A stretch of DNA of 64,000 nt from positions 620,001 through 684,000 of the forward strand of contig NZ_LR590477.1 of assembly GCF_901482445.1 (NCBI RefSeq), given 5' to 3'. The notes beneath the pieces were generated by a model. It searched no databases. It saw only the letters and a program-made list of their open reading frames with translations, and was not told the origin of the DNA. Below are positions 7,885 through 16,671 of the stretch, piece by piece. Position numbers and translations under genes: made by a program. This stretch comes from Neisseria lactamica (lineage in GTDB: Bacteria; Pseudomonadota; Gammaproteobacteria; Burkholderiales; Neisseriaceae). Numbering within the stretch: the first letter of the stretch is position 1; every line of letters starts with the position of its first letter.

Positions 7885-9912
7885 TTACTCTGCCAATTCC
7901 ACCTGCTCGTGCGCCATCAGTTCCTGACCGACATCATCCAACAACATCAAATAACGTTCGTAATTTTTCAAAATGTCGGCAATCAGCTCGTCCTTGTTCA
8001 TATACTGCACATCGTACCCGACGCGCCCGTCGAAAAAATAAGCGTAAGGTTTGTAAGTTGTCTGGTGCCGGATATGCGGCAGGTTGTCGTCGTTAATCAA
8101 CTGGTCGGATACATCCTGCCCGACAGATTTAATCCCGTACATAAAATCGCGCATCGTCTCTTTCCGAATGACGAACTCGATTGCGGGCTCGTCCCGATGA
8201 AACATTTTATCGACCCGGACGCTCAAGCCGTATTCTTCCGAAAGCTCCCGTTGCAACTCGTGCATAGCGGGCGATGCAGTCTGTTTGAGGAATTTTAAAA
8301 TATCCTGCTCCTGCGTCTGGCTCATTATCTGCACCAGCCGTTCTTTCCACTTGCCGCCCGTCCAAAATACACTGGTAGGGTTAACCCGGGTCTCAAAATA
8401 TTTCTTATCCGCACTCAATCCTTTCCACAGGCTGAAACACATTATCAGCATCAGCAGGGCAAACGGCAGGGAAACAATCAGGGTCATAGACTGCAGGTTG
8501 CCTAGCCCGCCCGAGCGCATCAGCAAAACGGCAACGGCAGACATCAGCACGCCCCACATAACCGCCTGCCACCGTGGCGCACTCAAGCCCTTGTCCCGAG
8601 AGGTAATATTGTTCAGGACATAAATCCCGGAATCGGCAGAAGTTACAAAAAACAGAGAAATGACCAGCAGGCTGACGATGCTCGTCAATTCGGGCAGAGG
8701 GAGGTAATTAAAGAATTTAAAAAGCAGCGTTTCCGGAGAGGAGGTCATCTTTTCGAGCATTCCCCCCGCAACCCCGTCATTCAGCCAAATCGCCGTATTG
8801 CCGAAGACGGTAAACCACAAAACGCCGAACAGGCCGGGTATGAGCAAAACCCCGAAGACAAACTCGCGGATGGTGCGCCCCTTTGAAATGCGCGCGATAA
8901 ACAAACCCACAAACGGCGCCCAAGAACACCACCACGCCCAATAAAGCACCGTCCAAGATTCAAACCACGGCTTGTGTTCCCGTTCGTACGCATAAGTTTT
9001 AAAACTGAGGCGCACCAGATTTTCGAGGTAGTTCCCTATGTTGTCGCCGAATGCCGACAACAGGTAAACGGTGGGACCCGCCGCCAAAACAAAAAACAGC
9101 AGCAAAAACGCAAGGCCCAGGTTCAACTCGCTCAACACCTTCACGCCCTTCCCCACCCCGGATATTGCCGAAACGACGGCGAGGGACATGACGGCGGCGA
9201 TAATCAAAACCTGCACGCTGAAGCTGTTTTCGGCAATCCAGCCCATTTCCTGCAATCCGGTGCCCAGTTGCGAAGCCCCGAACCCCAATGTGGTGATGAT
9301 GCCGAAAAAAGTAGCAAGCAACGCCATAATATCAATGGCATCGCCGAACCTTCCGGAAATTTTTTCTTTCAACAGGGGGTAAAAACAAGAACGCAGGGCA
9401 AGCGGCAGCTTGTAGCGGAAACCGAAATAAGCCAAAGCCAATGCAATCGTACCGTACACCGACCAAGCGTGAACGCCCCAATGGAACACCGTGTGCAGCA
9501 ATGCCTGCTGCTGCCTGTGTTCCGGCGTGCCGGCCGTAATGTCCGAAAAATAATGCATCAACGGCTCTGCCACGCCGAAAAACATCAGACCCACGCCCAT
9601 CCCGGCCGCAAACAGCATCGCCAGCCACGACAGGAAGCCGAATTCCGGCACATCTTCATCCCGTCCGAGCCTGATGTTTCCCAAACTGCTGACCGAGAGT
9701 ATCAGCAGGAAACCCAGAAAAATGGAAAACGTTAAAACATAAAACCAGCTGAACTCGGTAAAAATGACTTCTTTTGCCCGATCGAGCCACATCTGCACCT
9801 GATCCGGCACGGTTAAAACCAATACCACCAAAACACACACAAAAAACAAAGTCGTCAAAATAACCATCGGATTAAATGACGTTCGGCGTTCTATAAATTC
9901 AGACAGGGACAA
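7885..9912 (-). CDS. BCCT-family betaine/choline/carnitine transporter
   Basis: A 675-residue membrane protein with about 12 membrane segments followed by a long (about 150-residue) soluble C-terminal tail, as in BetT-type members. The family signature is visible in AWWCSWAPFVGLFIARISKGRTIREF, the substrate-binding membrane helix 8 region with its tryptophan box. BCCT carriers take up trimethylammonium compounds such as choline and glycine betaine, H+- or Na+-coupled, for osmoprotection. The extended tail suggests osmotic regulation (inference). Convergent with the acyl-CoA ligase and divergent from the gcr gene. Confidence 0.9.
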   Translation of the reverse strand: MSLSEFIERRTSFNPMVILTTLFFVCVLVVLVLTVPDQVQMWLDRAKEVIFTEFSWFYVLTFSIFLGFLLILSVSSLGNIRLGRDEDVPEFGFLSWLAMLFAAGMGVGLMFFGVAEPLMHYFSDITAGTPEHRQQQALLHTVFHWGVHAWSVYGTIALALAYFGFRYKLPLALRSCFYPLLKEKISGRFGDAIDIMALLATFFGIITTLGFGASQLGTGLQEMGWIAENSFSVQVLIIAAVMSLAVVSAISGVGKGVKVLSELNLGLAFLLLFFVLAAGPTVYLLSAFGDNIGNYLENLVRLSFKTYAYEREHKPWFESWTVLYWAWWCSWAPFVGLFIARISKGRTIREFVFGVLLIPGLFGVLWFTVFGNTAIWLNDGVAGGMLEKMTSSPETLLFKFFNYLPLPELTSIVSLLVISLFFVTSADSGIYVLNNITSRDKGLSAPRWQAVMWGVLMSAVAVLLMRSGGLGNLQSMTLIVSLPFALLMLIMCFSLWKGLSADKKYFETRVNPTSVFWTGGKWKERLVQIMSQTQEQDILKFLKQTASPAMHELQRELSEEYGLSVRVDKMFHRDEPAIEFVIRKETMRDFMYGIKSVGQDVSDQLINDDNLPHIRHQTTYKPYAYFFDGRVGYDVQYMNKDELIADILKNYERYLMLLDDVGQELMAHEQVELAE

Positions 9913-10200
9913 ACCTTCTCACTCCTTTGTTAAAAACAGACAAACCCGGTCATCGGGCAAAGCGGTCAAAACCTGCCGGCAAAATACCGGCTTCCGGATG
10001 ACGAAATGCACAAACCGGCCGAAATTGTTATAATCGAAAAAATTAAAAATCAATACGGATTATTCTATCAGATTGATTTATCGATATTTATTATATCATT
10101 AATATAGTTTGATTTCAAACCGGCGGAAAATGCGCCGCCTTCCGCAGGCGCGCCCTCCCCGCCATCGGGGCGTTTAACGCCGGATTGCCGATGCGGTACA
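9913..10200. other. AT-rich divergent promoter region
   Basis: Spacer between the BCCT gene (minus) and gcr (plus). TATAAT is at 10029-10034, and a very AT-rich block occupies about 10040-10115. No ORF, RNA or repeat is recognised. Confidence 0.5.
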
Positions 10201-12207
10201 ATGGCTGATATGAAGAAAATTACCCCTCAAAACCTGCGCCCCCTGCTTTCGGAAAGCTTGGGACATACCGATTTTGTCAACGTCCTCAACGCACTGATTA
10301 AATTTTTGCGCCGTGGCGGCAAAAAATGTGCGGGGGAACGTTTCGACCTGATTATCGACACATTCAAACAAGACAGGGAATTACTGTCCCGCTTCAGCCG
10401 GTGTTTTTACATCTGGCTCGCGCAAATACACATTTATCCGGCACTTATCAAACTCGGCATCTTCTCGCGCCACAGCTTTGCCCGGGAAATGGGCATACGC
10501 ATATACGAACGCTTCAGCCCGTCATATAAAGATTTTGCCAACTTGGGCGAAGTCTTCCTTTATCTTTTCCATTCCGAAAACGACGACAAATGGCTGCAAA
10601 CGCTCAATATCCGCCAATGGCTGGTTTTATACGAACTCATCCGGAGCCACGCCGAGCCGTCCAAATTGCAGACGGCGGGCATCCGCCTTGCCGATGCGCG
10701 TTTGCGCGCCATCGAAATGCTGTCTGTCTGGACGGCATCCGAAGCCATCGAGCCCGACCTCATCCGCATCGCCCCGCGCCTGCTGGAAGCCGATTCTTCC
10801 TTCGTTGCCCTCCAACGCGAAACCGCCAAACTGGTCGAACACTACCGCAACGGCACCGCGCCTTACGACACCGCCCACCTCGAAGTGATGTTCGACCAAT
10901 GTTTCAGCCAGATTGACTATTTGCGCCGCAAAGGGACGGGCGCCGGCTCCGGTTCGTCGGTCAAAGTCGCCCACCTGCTCGAACGGCTCCGGCAGACCGT
11001 AGGCCGTCTGAAGCTGCTCACCGACATCCAAACCGGTGCCGGCAACAGCAACCGCCTGACCATCGCCCTGATGAACTCCCTCATCTACGCGGCAGTCGAA
11101 CAATACAGCACCCGCCACCTGCGCCGCAGCAGCATCCGTATGCTCGCCCGCAGCATTACCGAAAACAAAAGCCACCACGGCGAACACTACATCACCCGCA
11201 ACCGCAAAGAATATTTCAAAATGTTCTACTCGGCGGCAGGCGGCGGCATCATCATCGCCCTGATGGCGCTGCTCAAAATCCGCATCGGCACACTCGGCCT
11301 CAGCCCCTTCCTGACTTCCTTGTCGGCTGGGTTCAACTACGGCATCGGCTTTATGATCATCCATATGCTGCACTGCACCGTCGCCACCAAACAGCCCGCG
11401 ATGACTGCCGCCAGCTTTGCCGAACAGGTCGATCTCAACGAAGGCGGCAAAGCGGTGGACAACAAACTCGCCAAGCTCCTCATCGACGTATGCCGTTCCC
11501 AAAGTGTCGCCGTTTTCGGCAACGTTTCCATCGCCATCCTTTTGGCGTGCGCCATATCGTTCGGCTATGCCCATCTGTACCGGCTGCCCATACTCGATGC
11601 ACACACCGCCGCCTACCAGTTCAAATCCATAGACATCATCGCTTACCCGACGCTGTGGTATGCCGCCATTGCAGGCCTGTGGCTGTTCTGCTCCGGCATC
11701 ATCGCAGGCTTCTTCGACAACCGCGCCGACTACCTCAACCTGCGCCAACGCCTGCCCTTCAACCCCTTGCTGCGTAAAATCATGCGCCCCGGGCCCCGCC
11801 GCGTCCTCGCCGCCTACATCCACAAACACTACGGCTCGTTGGTCGGCAACTTCATCTTCGGGATGCTCTTAGGTATGACCGGCTATTTCGGACACCTCCT
11901 CGGGCTGCCGCTGGACATCCGCCACGTCGCCTTTTCCTCCGCCAACCTCGGCTATGCCGCCGTCAGCGGCAACGTCGGCTTGGGTACATTCGTACTCGGC
12001 ATTCTCAGCGTCCTCGCCATCGGCTTGGTCAACCTCTGCGTCAGTTTCAGCCTCGCCCTCTTCGTCGCCCTGCGCTCGCGCGGCACGAAAATCGGCAGCA
12101 TCCGCAATCTGATTAAGAGTTTTTGGAATCAGATTAAAAGCAATCCCTGCATACTTTTCCTCCCGCCCGCCAAAGAACAGGGACATCCTCCTTCGGACAA
12201 GCCTTGA
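10201..12207 (+). CDS. gcr: 'Site-specific recombinase' Gcr family membrane protein
   Basis: A 668-residue protein of the family annotated as site-specific recombinase Gcr in Neisseria. The first half (about residues 1-340) is soluble and rich in charged helices. The second half has several hydrophobic segments, for example SAAGGGIIIALMALLKI and SVAVFGNVSIAILLACAISF. No tyrosine- or serine-recombinase catalytic motif is visible, so the name is historical and the function uncertain; an integral membrane role is more likely. ATG 10201 is the first start; ATG 10210 (MKKITPQ) is an alternative, with TACAAT immediately upstream that could be a -10 box. An AG-type DUS lies inside the gene near 10999. 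Confidence 0.75.
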   Translation: MADMKKITPQNLRPLLSESLGHTDFVNVLNALIKFLRRGGKKCAGERFDLIIDTFKQDRELLSRFSRCFYIWLAQIHIYPALIKLGIFSRHSFAREMGIRIYERFSPSYKDFANLGEVFLYLFHSENDDKWLQTLNIRQWLVLYELIRSHAEPSKLQTAGIRLADARLRAIEMLSVWTASEAIEPDLIRIAPRLLEADSSFVALQRETAKLVEHYRNGTAPYDTAHLEVMFDQCFSQIDYLRRKGTGAGSGSSVKVAHLLERLRQTVGRLKLLTDIQTGAGNSNRLTIALMNSLIYAAVEQYSTRHLRRSSIRMLARSITENKSHHGEHYITRNRKEYFKMFYSAAGGGIIIALMALLKIRIGTLGLSPFLTSLSAGFNYGIGFMIIHMLHCTVATKQPAMTAASFAEQVDLNEGGKAVDNKLAKLLIDVCRSQSVAVFGNVSIAILLACAISFGYAHLYRLPILDAHTAAYQFKSIDIIAYPTLWYAAIAGLWLFCSGIIAGFFDNRADYLNLRQRLPFNPLLRKIMRPGPRRVLAAYIHKHYGSLVGNFIFGMLLGMTGYFGHLLGLPLDIRHVAFSSANLGYAAVSGNVGLGTFVLGILSVLAIGLVNLCVSFSLALFVALRSRGTKIGSIRNLIKSFWNQIKSNPCILFLPPAKEQGHPPSDKP

Positions 12208-12283
12208 CCGGCAATGCCGTCTGAAGCGGGCTTCGCCCCGAATACCGCCCTGATGCGGAAAATCCCCATAAAAGGATGCAAAA

Positions 12284-12318
12284 ATGCCGTCTGAACCGAA
12301 ACTTGGTTCAGACGGCAT
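12284..12318. terminator. Inverted DUS pair terminator between gcr and mltB
   Basis: ATGCCGTCTGAACC pairs with GGTTCAGACGGCAT, a 14-bp stem and 7-nt loop. A Correia element begins two bases later. Confidence 0.85.
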
Positions 12319-12320
12319 TG

Positions 12321-12426
12321 TATAGTGGATTAACAAAAATCAGGACAAGGCGACGAAGCCGCAGACAGTACAAATAGTACGGCAAGGCGAGGCAACGCCG
12401 TACTGGTTTAAATTTAATCCACTATA
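12321..12426. repeat. Correia repeat enclosed element (CREE), short form, 106 bp
   Basis: Bounded by TATAGTGGATTAA and TTAATCCACTATA, with the internal segments CAGGACAAGGCGACGAAGC and GGCGAGGCAACGCCGTACTG typical of Correia elements. It lacks the roughly 50-bp internal block present in the two longer copies. It sits between the 3' ends of gcr and mltB, abutting the terminator. Confidence 0.93.
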
Positions 12427-12433
12427 AAAAACA

Positions 12434-13525
12434 TTACAATCCCGGGCCGCCAAGCGAATTGGCAATGTCCCTGACCGCCGTTACATACATCCGGCTGTGG
12501 TTGTACTGCCATACCGTATAAAAATTGTTCAAGCCCAAATAATATTCAAACACGCCGGGTGCGGTTTCCAGTTTGAACAAAACCGCCTTTTCATCATCTG
12601 CAAGCTCTTCGCCGGGGATGATGCCGTACGCCTTCAAATCCGCCACCGTCCGCGTCAGGGCGGTTTTTTCGCCAATGATTGCCTGAACATCCGCACCCGG
12701 CGCCAATGTTGCAGACACCAGTATTTTCCCGCCCGTGCGCCAACCGTGCTGCTTCATATAATTGGCAACCGATGCCGCGACATCGCCGACGTTGCCCCAT
12801 ATGTCCCGATGTCCGTCCCCGTCATAATCCACCGCCCATTTCCGGTAGCTCGAAGGCATAAATTGCGGCATACCCATTGCGCCCGCATAGCTGCCTTTAA
12901 AGGCGAAAACATCGCCGCCCTCTTCTTTTGCCAGCTTTAAAAGCTCGACCAATTCTTTTTGGAAGAACCCGGCGCGGCGGGGGTAATCAAAGCCTAAAGT
13001 CGCCAATGCGTCCGCCACACGGAAACTGCCCGTATTTTTGCCGTAATTCGTTTCAATCCCGATAACCGCCACGATAAGCTCGGCAGGCACGCCGTATTTT
13101 TGCGCCACATCATCGACAACTGCGCGGTTTTCCGCATAAAACCGGTGCGCGCCGTGAAATTTCGCCCTGCCCGAATTTCCCGTGCGGAACACATACCACG
13201 GACGCGATGTGGAGGGGCGGTGCATAATCTTGACGATGTCCGCCTTGTAAGCCGCTTTGTCAAAAAAATCCTGCCATTCCGCCCGGGAAAAATCTCCTTT
13301 CCCGACTTCATCGTCCACAAAACGGCGGACATTTGCATTGGCGGCAAACCCGCTGTCTGATACCGGTACGGCTGCCGCGTCAAACGCGGGGCGGCTTTCT
13401 TTTTTCATTTCATCCGCGCGGGGGGCTTGGGCTTCATCTGCCCGGGGCGGGCGGGTCTCCATCGCCGTACAGGCAGACAAAGCCGCCAAACAAATTACCG
13501 GGAGCAGTATTTTTCTCTTTTTCAT
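12434..13525 (-). CDS. mltB: Lytic murein transglycosylase B (lipoprotein)
   Basis: A 363-residue protein that cleaves the MurNAc-GlcNAc bond with formation of 1,6-anhydroMurNAc. A lipoprotein signal ends in the lipobox Leu-Ser-Ala-Cys19, so the protein is probably outer-membrane anchored. The family 3 transglycosylase signature VIGIETNYGKNTGSFRV carries the catalytic Glu158, followed by KGSYAGAMGMPQFMPSSY and the EF-hand-like DYDGDGHRDIW typical of Slt35/MltB. ATG 13525 gives the lipoprotein signal; the frame is open further upstream but without one. O-acetylated MurNAc, made by PacA/PacB in this window, blocks this reaction. Confidence 0.93.
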   Translation of the reverse strand: MKKRKILLPVICLAALSACTAMETRPPRADEAQAPRADEMKKESRPAFDAAAVPVSDSGFAANANVRRFVDDEVGKGDFSRAEWQDFFDKAAYKADIVKIMHRPSTSRPWYVFRTGNSGRAKFHGAHRFYAENRAVVDDVAQKYGVPAELIVAVIGIETNYGKNTGSFRVADALATLGFDYPRRAGFFQKELVELLKLAKEEGGDVFAFKGSYAGAMGMPQFMPSSYRKWAVDYDGDGHRDIWGNVGDVAASVANYMKQHGWRTGGKILVSATLAPGADVQAIIGEKTALTRTVADLKAYGIIPGEELADDEKAVLFKLETAPGVFEYYLGLNNFYTVWQYNHSRMYVTAVRDIANSLGGPGL

Positions 13526-13606
13526 AAATATGTTCCGAACAAATAGGGTAAGTGGGAAAGCCGGCAAAACAAAAAGACGCGGCGTGAAATCCGGCATCCG
13601 CCTGAA

Positions 13607-13644
13607 ATGCCGTCTGAAAGCACTTTTCCCCCTTCAGACGGCAT
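13607..13644 (-). terminator. Inverted DUS pair after the acyl-CoA dehydrogenase pseudogene
   Basis: ATGCCGTCTGAAAG and CCTTCAGACGGCAT form a 12-bp-core stem just past the pseudogene stop and upstream of mltB. Confidence 0.75.
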
Positions 13645-13670
13645 TGTCCGCCTGCCGCCGCATTTGTCCG

Positions 13671-15099
13671 CTATCCGCAATATCGGCAGTCCAATATGTC
13701 TTTGCGGATGTCGTTCAGCAGGAAGGCTGCGGTGTCTTCGTGTTCTGCCTGTACGAAGACAAAGAGTCGGGCGATGATTTTGCCGATGAAGACTTTTTGC
13801 AGGGCGCAGGCGTCGGTCAGGGTGTGTTCCTGCAGGAAGCTGCAGATGTCTTCGGGCAAAGTGTAGTCGCGGGCAACGGCGGCAAAACGGGCATCGGTTT
13901 GCAGGCGGTCGAGCAGGGTTTGGTTTTTGTCCAACTTAATGCCTGCTTCTTTTTCTTCGGCGGTGGCGCGGACGAACTGGTCGTAAATTTCAGCATAAAG
14001 CATATCGTTCGGGCCTTCAAAAATCGTGAAGGGGCGGATGTCGATGGCGATATTGCCGGCGGTGTGTCCGCGTTCAAAACCTTTCGCGCCCAAGAGTTTT
14101 TGCAACATTTGCGCGGCGGCGTAAGTGTATTCCGTGGCGAGGGTTTTGACGATGTTTGCCTCCATCAATTGATGGGCGACAGGCGAGACGGGCGAAACGG
14201 AATGGTAGACGTAGCGGTAAAGGATTTCGGAAACCTGATGGCGGCGTTGGATTTCGCGGCGTTCGTAATCGACGAATCTGATGTCGTTGCGGACGTATCG
14301 GTTCAGGTTTTCAAGGATGTATTCCATGATGCCGTGCGTCATACCGACCAGTTGCAGGCGGCTGCGGATAAAGATGTTTTGGAACGCGCGCAAACCGGCC
14401 GCGTCGCCCTGAGAGAGTTTCATCACGGCGGTTGCAGGCATTTGATCATCAATACGATTGACGGCGTAACGGACGGCGCGCAAGCCTTCGGATGCGAGGG
14501 TTTCGCAGCGGATGTATGTTTTGGGGACGAGCAGCAGGTCGATGACTTTGGCGAGTTTGCCGTTTTTTGCGCTCTTTGGCGGCAACGAGGAGGAAGTCGC
14601 TTTGCGAGTTGCCCTGCCAGTATTTCGCGGCGTTGACGTAAATGGTTTGTTCGTCGGTATATTCGTAGTAGGACTGCATTTCGCGTGCAATCGCCGCGCC
14701 GGAGGTTTCGGGTTCGGTAACGCCCAAACCGCCGCCCTCGCCTTTGAAAACCATATCCAAACCTTGCGCGACTTGCGCTTCGCCGCCGAATTCTTGCAGG
14801 GGCTGCAACACCAGCGCGCCTTCGATGCCGGTACGCAGGGTAACGGGCACGCCGTAATGCCCCGCAATCCGCAATACTTCCTGAATTTCAAACTGGCTGC
14901 CCTTGCGGCCGCCGTGTTTTTTGTCGAGGAAGGGCAACAGCAAACCAGCCTGCTTCAAGGCCAGCCATTTGTCTTCGGGCAGGTATCGCATCAGGTCGAT
15001 GCCGTCTGAAAAAATGCGGCGGAATGCGGATTCGATGTGCTTTAAAAAAGCAGCCGTGTCCATGGTTGACGGCTGCGCGCTCGGTTCGGTGTGTATCAT
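13671..15099 (-). pseudogene. Acyl-CoA dehydrogenase, frameshifted
   Basis: Two overlapping minus-strand frames together make one acyl-CoA dehydrogenase. The first (from 15099) carries the N-terminal domain with GLGVTEPETSGAAIAREM; it leaves the family sequence after about residue 175 (VAAKERKK). The second frame resumes with NGKLAKVIDLLLVP and continues to the C-terminal FAD domain (FTIFEGPNDMLYAEIY) and a stop at 13671. The switch falls in a run of six T on the plus strand (14563-14568). Removing one base restores a continuous reading of 475 codons, and the span of 1429 bases minus one is divisible by three. The product would catalyse the first step of fatty-acid beta-oxidation. A sequencing error in the homopolymer is the alternative explanation. 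Confidence 0.85.
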
Positions 15100-15314
15100 C
15101 GGCTTTCTCTGTCGGTTCCCATTAATCGGCGGCCGGTCAAACCGCCTGCCACGGTTTAGAGTTAATTTTCTAAGTTTTATACCATAAACTTACCTAAGCA
15201 ACAATGATTATCGGACAGCTTTAATAACTCACAACGTAGCAGCTACAGCCATTTCCAAATTTAATTATGAAATATTAAAAGATAACATATTGATTTTTAA
15301 TAAAAATTAATTAT

Positions 15315-15350
15315 TTACATTATATATATATATATATATATATATATAAT
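15315..15350 (+). promoter_or_regulatory. Predicted promoter of the RiPP operon with a TA repeat spacer
   Basis: TTACAT (15315-15320) is a possible -35 box and TATAAT (15345-15350) a consensus -10 box. The 24 bases between them are twelve TA units. Twenty-four is too long for good sigma-70 use; loss of three or four units would give 16-18. The promoter call is inference; the repeat is seen directly. Confidence 0.5.
15321..15348. repeat. (TA)14 dinucleotide tract
   Basis: Fourteen uninterrupted TA units, a slippage-prone microsatellite, directly upstream of the RiPP precursor gene and overlapping its -10 box. Confidence 0.95.
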
Positions 15351-15402
15351 GGGACTCTTAATGCTTTATTGAATCTTTCTAACCAATACTATGGAGTCTT
15401 AA

Positions 15403-15552
15403 ATGCTGAATAAAAATCACTCAGTTGACCAAAAAATGCCTATTAACCACCCATTACTTTCTCGATTGATTAAAGAAGTTGAGAATGAGCAGAAAACAGC
15501 GATGATGTTCAAATATGACCGCACGCACAACCGTCATAATCGTGGTCAGTAA
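15403..15552 (+). CDS. yhhA: Candidate cyclophane RiPP precursor peptide (49 aa)
   Basis: A small ORF of 49 codons with a Shine-Dalgarno GGAG six bases upstream, ending nine bases before the maturase start. The first 35 residues look like a leader: charged, with a hydrophobic patch PLLSRLIKEVE at 17-27. The C-terminus is FKYDRTHNRHNRGQ, containing three back-to-back triplets: Tyr38-Asp39-Arg40, His42-Asn43-Arg44 and His45-Asn46-Arg47. Each fits the aromatic-X-X3 pattern (X3 often Asn, Asp, Lys or Arg) that three-residue cyclophane-forming radical SAM enzymes crosslink. I recall a family named YhhA for such peptides, linked to a YhhB maturase and a YhhC oxygenase; this naming is from memory. 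The product structure and any activity are inference. Confidence 0.75.
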   Translation: MLNKNHSVDQKMPINHPLLSRLIKEVENEQKTAMMFKYDRTHNRHNRGQ

Positions 15553-15561
15553 TATCAGATT

Positions 15562-16671
15562 ATGATTGATACTGTTTTATTGAAAGTCGCCAGTAGGTGC
15601 AATCTGAATTGCACCTACTGTTATGTGTACCATTTAGGCGATGACGGTTGGAAAGATAATCCAAAACTGCTTAGTGAAAAGAGCATTGACGATATTGAGA
15701 AATCTTTGTTTGACTTATACTCTTTTCAAGGAAAAAGTTTTGCAATTGTTCTTCATGGAGGCGAACCCTTTTTATTGCCAAAACATCGGCTTGAATATTT
15801 ATTGAAAAAATTGCGGCATCGATTACCTGAATACACTACTGTTTCAATTCAAACTAACGGGCTTCTTCTTACAGAAGAATTGATTACACTTTGTTATACA
15901 TATAACGTAACTATTTCTATCAGCTTGGACGGTCCGCAAAACATCAATGATGAAATGAGGCTGGATCATTTAGGACGTGGTTCATTTTACCGCATTATGG
16001 ATAGTCTTCGTCTGATAAAAAACCATCCATTTTCAAATCAAGTTTTTACTGGTTGCTTGGCTGTTATTAACCCTTTAAGTAACCCTAAAGAGATTTATAA
16101 TTTTTTTAAAAAATTAAATATTCCAAGTGTTAATTTCTTAATGAGAGACGGCAATCATGACCGATACCCTTTTGGAAAATCAAGTTTTGAATCATTAGAA
16201 TATGGAAAATGGCTGGAATCTTTATGGAATTTATATTTTTATGACCCCAACCCTATCCCTATAGCATTTTTTGATAACTACGTCAAACTGCTGATTGGAG
16301 GATTTAGTTCGAAAGAAGGGACGGGAACTGAAACTTCAGGCATTTTGATTATTGATACAAATGGAGATATTACCAAGAACGATACCCTAAAGAGTACAAA
16401 AAATCGGGCAGACAGATTCGAGTTTTCGTGGAATGTATCCAAGAATAATTTAATTGAACTAATCCAATCTAATGAATTTAAAGATTACCTGAAACTTCAA
16501 AATCCGATATCAAAAGAATGTAAAAATTGTCGATATTTATCAATCTGTGGCGGTGGGATGCCCCTATATCGTTGGAGTGATAAAAACGGATTTGATAATC
16601 CATCCGTATTCTGCCAAGATCATATACATATCATTGAAACCATATCAAACACATTAGAAAAATACCTATGA
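15562..16671 (+). CDS. yhhB: Radical SAM/SPASM peptide maturase, cyclophane-forming type
   Basis: A 369-residue radical SAM enzyme. The cluster motif Cys13-x3-Cys17-x2-Cys20 is in ASRCNLNCTYCYVYHLGDDGW, followed by LHGGEPFLL, which contacts SAM. A C-terminal SPASM region has Cys320-x2-Cys323-x5-Cys329 and Cys351, likely ligands of an auxiliary 4Fe-4S cluster. The N-terminal CNLxCxYCYVYHLGD and the C-terminal CGGGMPLYRW resemble peptide maturases that join an aromatic side-chain carbon to the beta-carbon of a residue two positions on. Its proposed substrate is the 49-residue peptide immediately upstream. Codon use is strongly AT-biased, unlike the neighbours, consistent with horizontal acquisition. 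The stop overlaps the next start (ATGA). Confidence 0.87.
   Translation: MIDTVLLKVASRCNLNCTYCYVYHLGDDGWKDNPKLLSEKSIDDIEKSLFDLYSFQGKSFAIVLHGGEPFLLPKHRLEYLLKKLRHRLPEYTTVSIQTNGLLLTEELITLCYTYNVTISISLDGPQNINDEMRLDHLGRGSFYRIMDSLRLIKNHPFSNQVFTGCLAVINPLSNPKEIYNFFKKLNIPSVNFLMRDGNHDRYPFGKSSFESLEYGKWLESLWNLYFYDPNPIPIAFFDNYVKLLIGGFSSKEGTGTETSGILIIDTNGDITKNDTLKSTKNRADRFEFSWNVSKNNLIELIQSNEFKDYLKLQNPISKECKNCRYLSICGGGMPLYRWSDKNGFDNPSVFCQDHIHIIETISNTLEKYL

Larger units (their letters stand above)
15100..15402. other. AT-rich leader region of the RiPP island
   Basis: Composition changes abruptly to AT-rich, with no DUS. It holds the TA dinucleotide tract and predicted promoter described separately. Near the end there is an imperfect duplication: GGGACTCTTA-ATGCT at 15351-15365 resembles GGAGTCTTAAATGCT ahead of the precursor start (15393-15407). 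The first copy would open only a three-codon reading frame (15361-15372). Confidence 0.6.

Noticed and set aside
10627..11829. Long antisense open frames such as the 400-codon frame opposite gcr
   Set aside because: Mirror of GC-rich codon usage; no ribosome site and no family features. The same applies to the other long antisense frames over pacB/ape1, rpsA, tig and copA.
10201..12207. gcr as a genuine site-specific recombinase marking a mobile element
   Set aside because: No recombinase catalytic motif; half the protein is membrane-spanning and neighbours are core genes. The name is historical.
14563..14568. Phase variation by homopolymer slippage in the acyl-CoA dehydrogenase
   Set aside because: A tract of six is too short for high-frequency slippage; ordinary mutation or sequencing error is simpler.
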